Shown here: positions 40,706 through 41,950 of the stretch, piece after piece
Layout of the letters: every line of letters begins with the position of its first letter
How positions within the stretch are numbered: the stretch's first letter is position 1
Assembly (NCBI GenBank): GCA_002376845.1
Contig: DFOS01000021.1
Location: 564-42,513, forward strand
Reading direction: 5' to 3'
Length of the DNA stretch: 41,950 bases
Origin: Bdellovibrionaceae bacterium UBA3535
GTDB lineage: Bacteria > Bdellovibrionota > Bdellovibrionia > Bdellovibrionales > UBA840
Translations under genes and position numbers: made by a program
Notes under the pieces: generated by a model
The model's database searches: none
What the model saw: the letters and a program-made list of their open reading frames with translations, nothing else
Told to the model about the DNA's origin: nothing

Positions 40706-41803
40706 ATGGAAATCTTGCTGGCCAATATCGAATTTCTTATTGCCGGGGCCGTCGCTGTCATCGGTGGAATGGCCTATTACTTTCGCTCGAAAACACCGAA
40801 AGAGCTGCCGCCTCCTCCTCCCGTTAAAACAGAAGAAAAAGCCCCTTCTGTTCAAGAAGAAAAAAAGCCGGTAGCGGCTGCCGAGCCCAAGACCTTAAAG
40901 TCCGCACTGGCAAAATCTCGAGAAAATTTTTTAGGCCGCTTAGAAAGCTTTTTTTCCAAAGCAGAAATCGAAGATTGGGAAGAAATGGAAGAGGTATTGT
41001 ATACCTCAGATCTTGGCCCCAAAACTGTACAGGATTTGTTGGACTATTTGGAAGACGATCTACCTGCGGAGGCACGTAAAAATCCACAAGCGGTAAAAGA
41101 ACATCTTATCAACAAATTAACTAGTTACTTGAATGCGGTAAGCACCGAGGAGGGGACTTGCTTGAAAGGCTTGGACTCCGAGCTCGATGCAAAGCCCGTA
41201 GTATGGATGATTGTGGGAGTTAATGGTTCGGGAAAAACGACCACCCTAGGAAAACTTGCCAGTCTGTTATCTCAGAAAGGCAAAAAAGTAATGGTGGCCG
41301 CAGGGGATACTTTTCGTGCTGCTGCAGACAGCCAATTGCGTGTGTGGGCGGAGCGGGCTGGTGTTGAGATATTCTCTCCGGAAAATGTAAGCGATCCATC
41401 TGCTGTAGCCTACCAAGCTTTAGAGAAGGCCAAGTCGCAAGGCTATGATCATTTGCTGGTGGACACGGCTGGCAGACTGCATACGCAAAAGAATTTGATG
41501 GAAGAGTTACGTAAAATGAAGCGGGTCATACAAAAACTTGTGCCCGATGCCCCCCATGAAACCATCATCATTCTAGATGCCAATAACGGGCAAAATGCTT
41601 TGCAGCAGGCCAAAGAGTTTCATCAGGCTCTCGATTTGAGTGGGGTGATCTTTACGAAGATGGATGGCTCGGCCAAGGCGGGTGTTGCTTTTGGCGTATC
41701 GAACGAGCTGGAATTGCCAATTAAGAGAATCGGTATTGGCGAAAAGCTTGAGGATTTAAGGCCCTTTAAGAGCCAAGATTTTGTGGAGTCGATTTTTCTT
41801 TAG
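40706..41803 (+). CDS. ftsY: Signal recognition particle receptor FtsY with N-terminal membrane anchor
   Basis: FtsY receives SRP-ribosome complexes at the membrane through its GTPase domain pairing with Ffh. The 365-residue product starts with a transmembrane helix (about 8-26, IEFLIAGAVAVIGGMAYYF) and a proline/glutamate/lysine-rich linker (30-65). The N domain (about 66-155) is followed by the G domain with G1 GVNGSGKTTT (171-180), DTFRAAA (from 201), DTAGRLHT (from 253) and TKMDG (317-321). E. coli FtsY has an acidic A domain and no such helix, so this is an integrally anchored form. The ATG at 40706 has GGGG only one base away; a TTG at 40715 would be better spaced and would still keep the helix. 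Confidence 0.93.
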   Translation: MEILLANIEFLIAGAVAVIGGMAYYFRSKTPKELPPPPPVKTEEKAPSVQEEKKPVAAAEPKTLKSALAKSRENFLGRLESFFSKAEIEDWEEMEEVLYTSDLGPKTVQDLLDYLEDDLPAEARKNPQAVKEHLINKLTSYLNAVSTEEGTCLKGLDSELDAKPVVWMIVGVNGSGKTTTLGKLASLLSQKGKKVMVAAGDTFRAAADSQLRVWAERAGVEIFSPENVSDPSAVAYQALEKAKSQGYDHLLVDTAGRLHTQKNLMEELRKMKRVIQKLVPDAPHETIIILDANNGQNALQQAKEFHQALDLSGVIFTKMDGSAKAGVAFGVSNELELPIKRIGIGEKLEDLRPFKSQDFVESIFL

Positions 41804-41950
41804 CCACTGGGATCTAGCTCAAAAAAGTAGGGTCTCTAAGATCCATTTCGCCGGTGTAGTGGTGCATTGAATGTTCCGAATTCCGTCAGTTAGGCGAGTA
41901 TGTTGTTGGCAATAATGTACTACGAAACTTCGTTAAATTGAAAAAAAGGA
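41804..41950 (+). other. Gene-free right edge
   Basis: After the ftsY stop I see no gene, RNA or repeat in these 147 bases. A run of A near 41822-41827 follows GATCTAGCTC but does not form a convincing terminator hairpin. The final GAAAAAAAGGA could be a ribosome binding site for a gene beginning outside the window. Confidence 0.4.

Noticed and set aside
1..41950. Defence islands, prophage, toxin-antitoxin, tRNA genes or a novel biosynthetic cluster
   Set aside because: I read all gaps and genes on both strands. The genes are mainly core or envelope functions and none of these systems can be supported.

Overview
The window reads as a chromosomal housekeeping segment of a Gram-negative bacterium. 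It holds 38 protein genes, no rRNA, no recognisable tRNA, no CRISPR array and no full-length transposon. Outer-membrane beta-barrel proteins, a lipoprotein lytic transglycosylase, HtrA and a complete Bat (aerotolerance) operon point to a diderm. The single-chain glycyl-tRNA synthetase, the FtsY with an N-terminal membrane anchor, the smc/ftsY proximity and the DUF1844 gene make me favour a Bdellovibrionota-like (former deltaproteobacterial) lineage. That placement is inference and not proven by the sequence alone.

Layout. (1) 97-4533, minus strand: elongation and cell-shape operon mreC-mreD-mrdA-rodA, with no mreB next to it. (2) 4666-8212: a membrane-anchored SurA/PpiD-type isomerase, a hotdog thioesterase, pyrD and dut. 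(3) 8209-10773: envelope genes of unknown function, namely a polytopic protein, a small beta-barrel, a split zinc-ribbon membrane protein and an SH3-plus-barrel protein. (4) 10981-14517: mutL-miaA-aspartoacylase, tightly packed. (5) 14514-16986, minus strand: a degenerate HtpX-like protein, DUF1844 and HtrA. (6) 17124-24496: seven-gene moxR-DUF58-unknown-batA-batB-batC-batD operon with start/stop overlaps or near-contact throughout. (7) 24493-28208: a glycosyltransferase 2 gene opposite an Agl23-like and a second polytopic membrane protein. (8) 28309-31694: MltD-like lytic transglycosylase with four LysM modules, an Mrp-type ATPase lacking its usual CxxC, a J-like membrane protein and a diheme cytochrome. 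(9) 31830-41803: glyS, ppdK, smc, an unknown exported or membrane gene, and ftsY.

The strongest non-genic signal is a dispersed family of short elements (about 156-175 bp) with 24-25 bp terminal inverted repeats. Every visible end sits on a TA dinucleotide. Two complete copies (6598-6772 and 31182-31337) and one right end (75-99) are present. Their interiors look unrelated and carry no convincing gene. This fits a non-autonomous, Correia-like or MITE-like element mobilised in trans by an IS630/Tc1-mariner-type transposase. The ends coincide exactly with gene boundaries: they supply the stop codons of rodA and of the J-like gene, and the Shine-Dalgarno and part of the start codon of pyrD.

The DNA is gene-dense. 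No gap without a gene exceeds about 210 bases; the largest are 10774-10980, 6573-6771 and 31185-31337. Many neighbouring genes overlap by one to four bases (ATGA, TAATG, GTGA or TTGA junctions), implying translational coupling. The four convergent pairs at 6162, 14514, 24493 and 29988 overlap by four bases at their stop codons, leaving no room for ordinary intergenic terminators.
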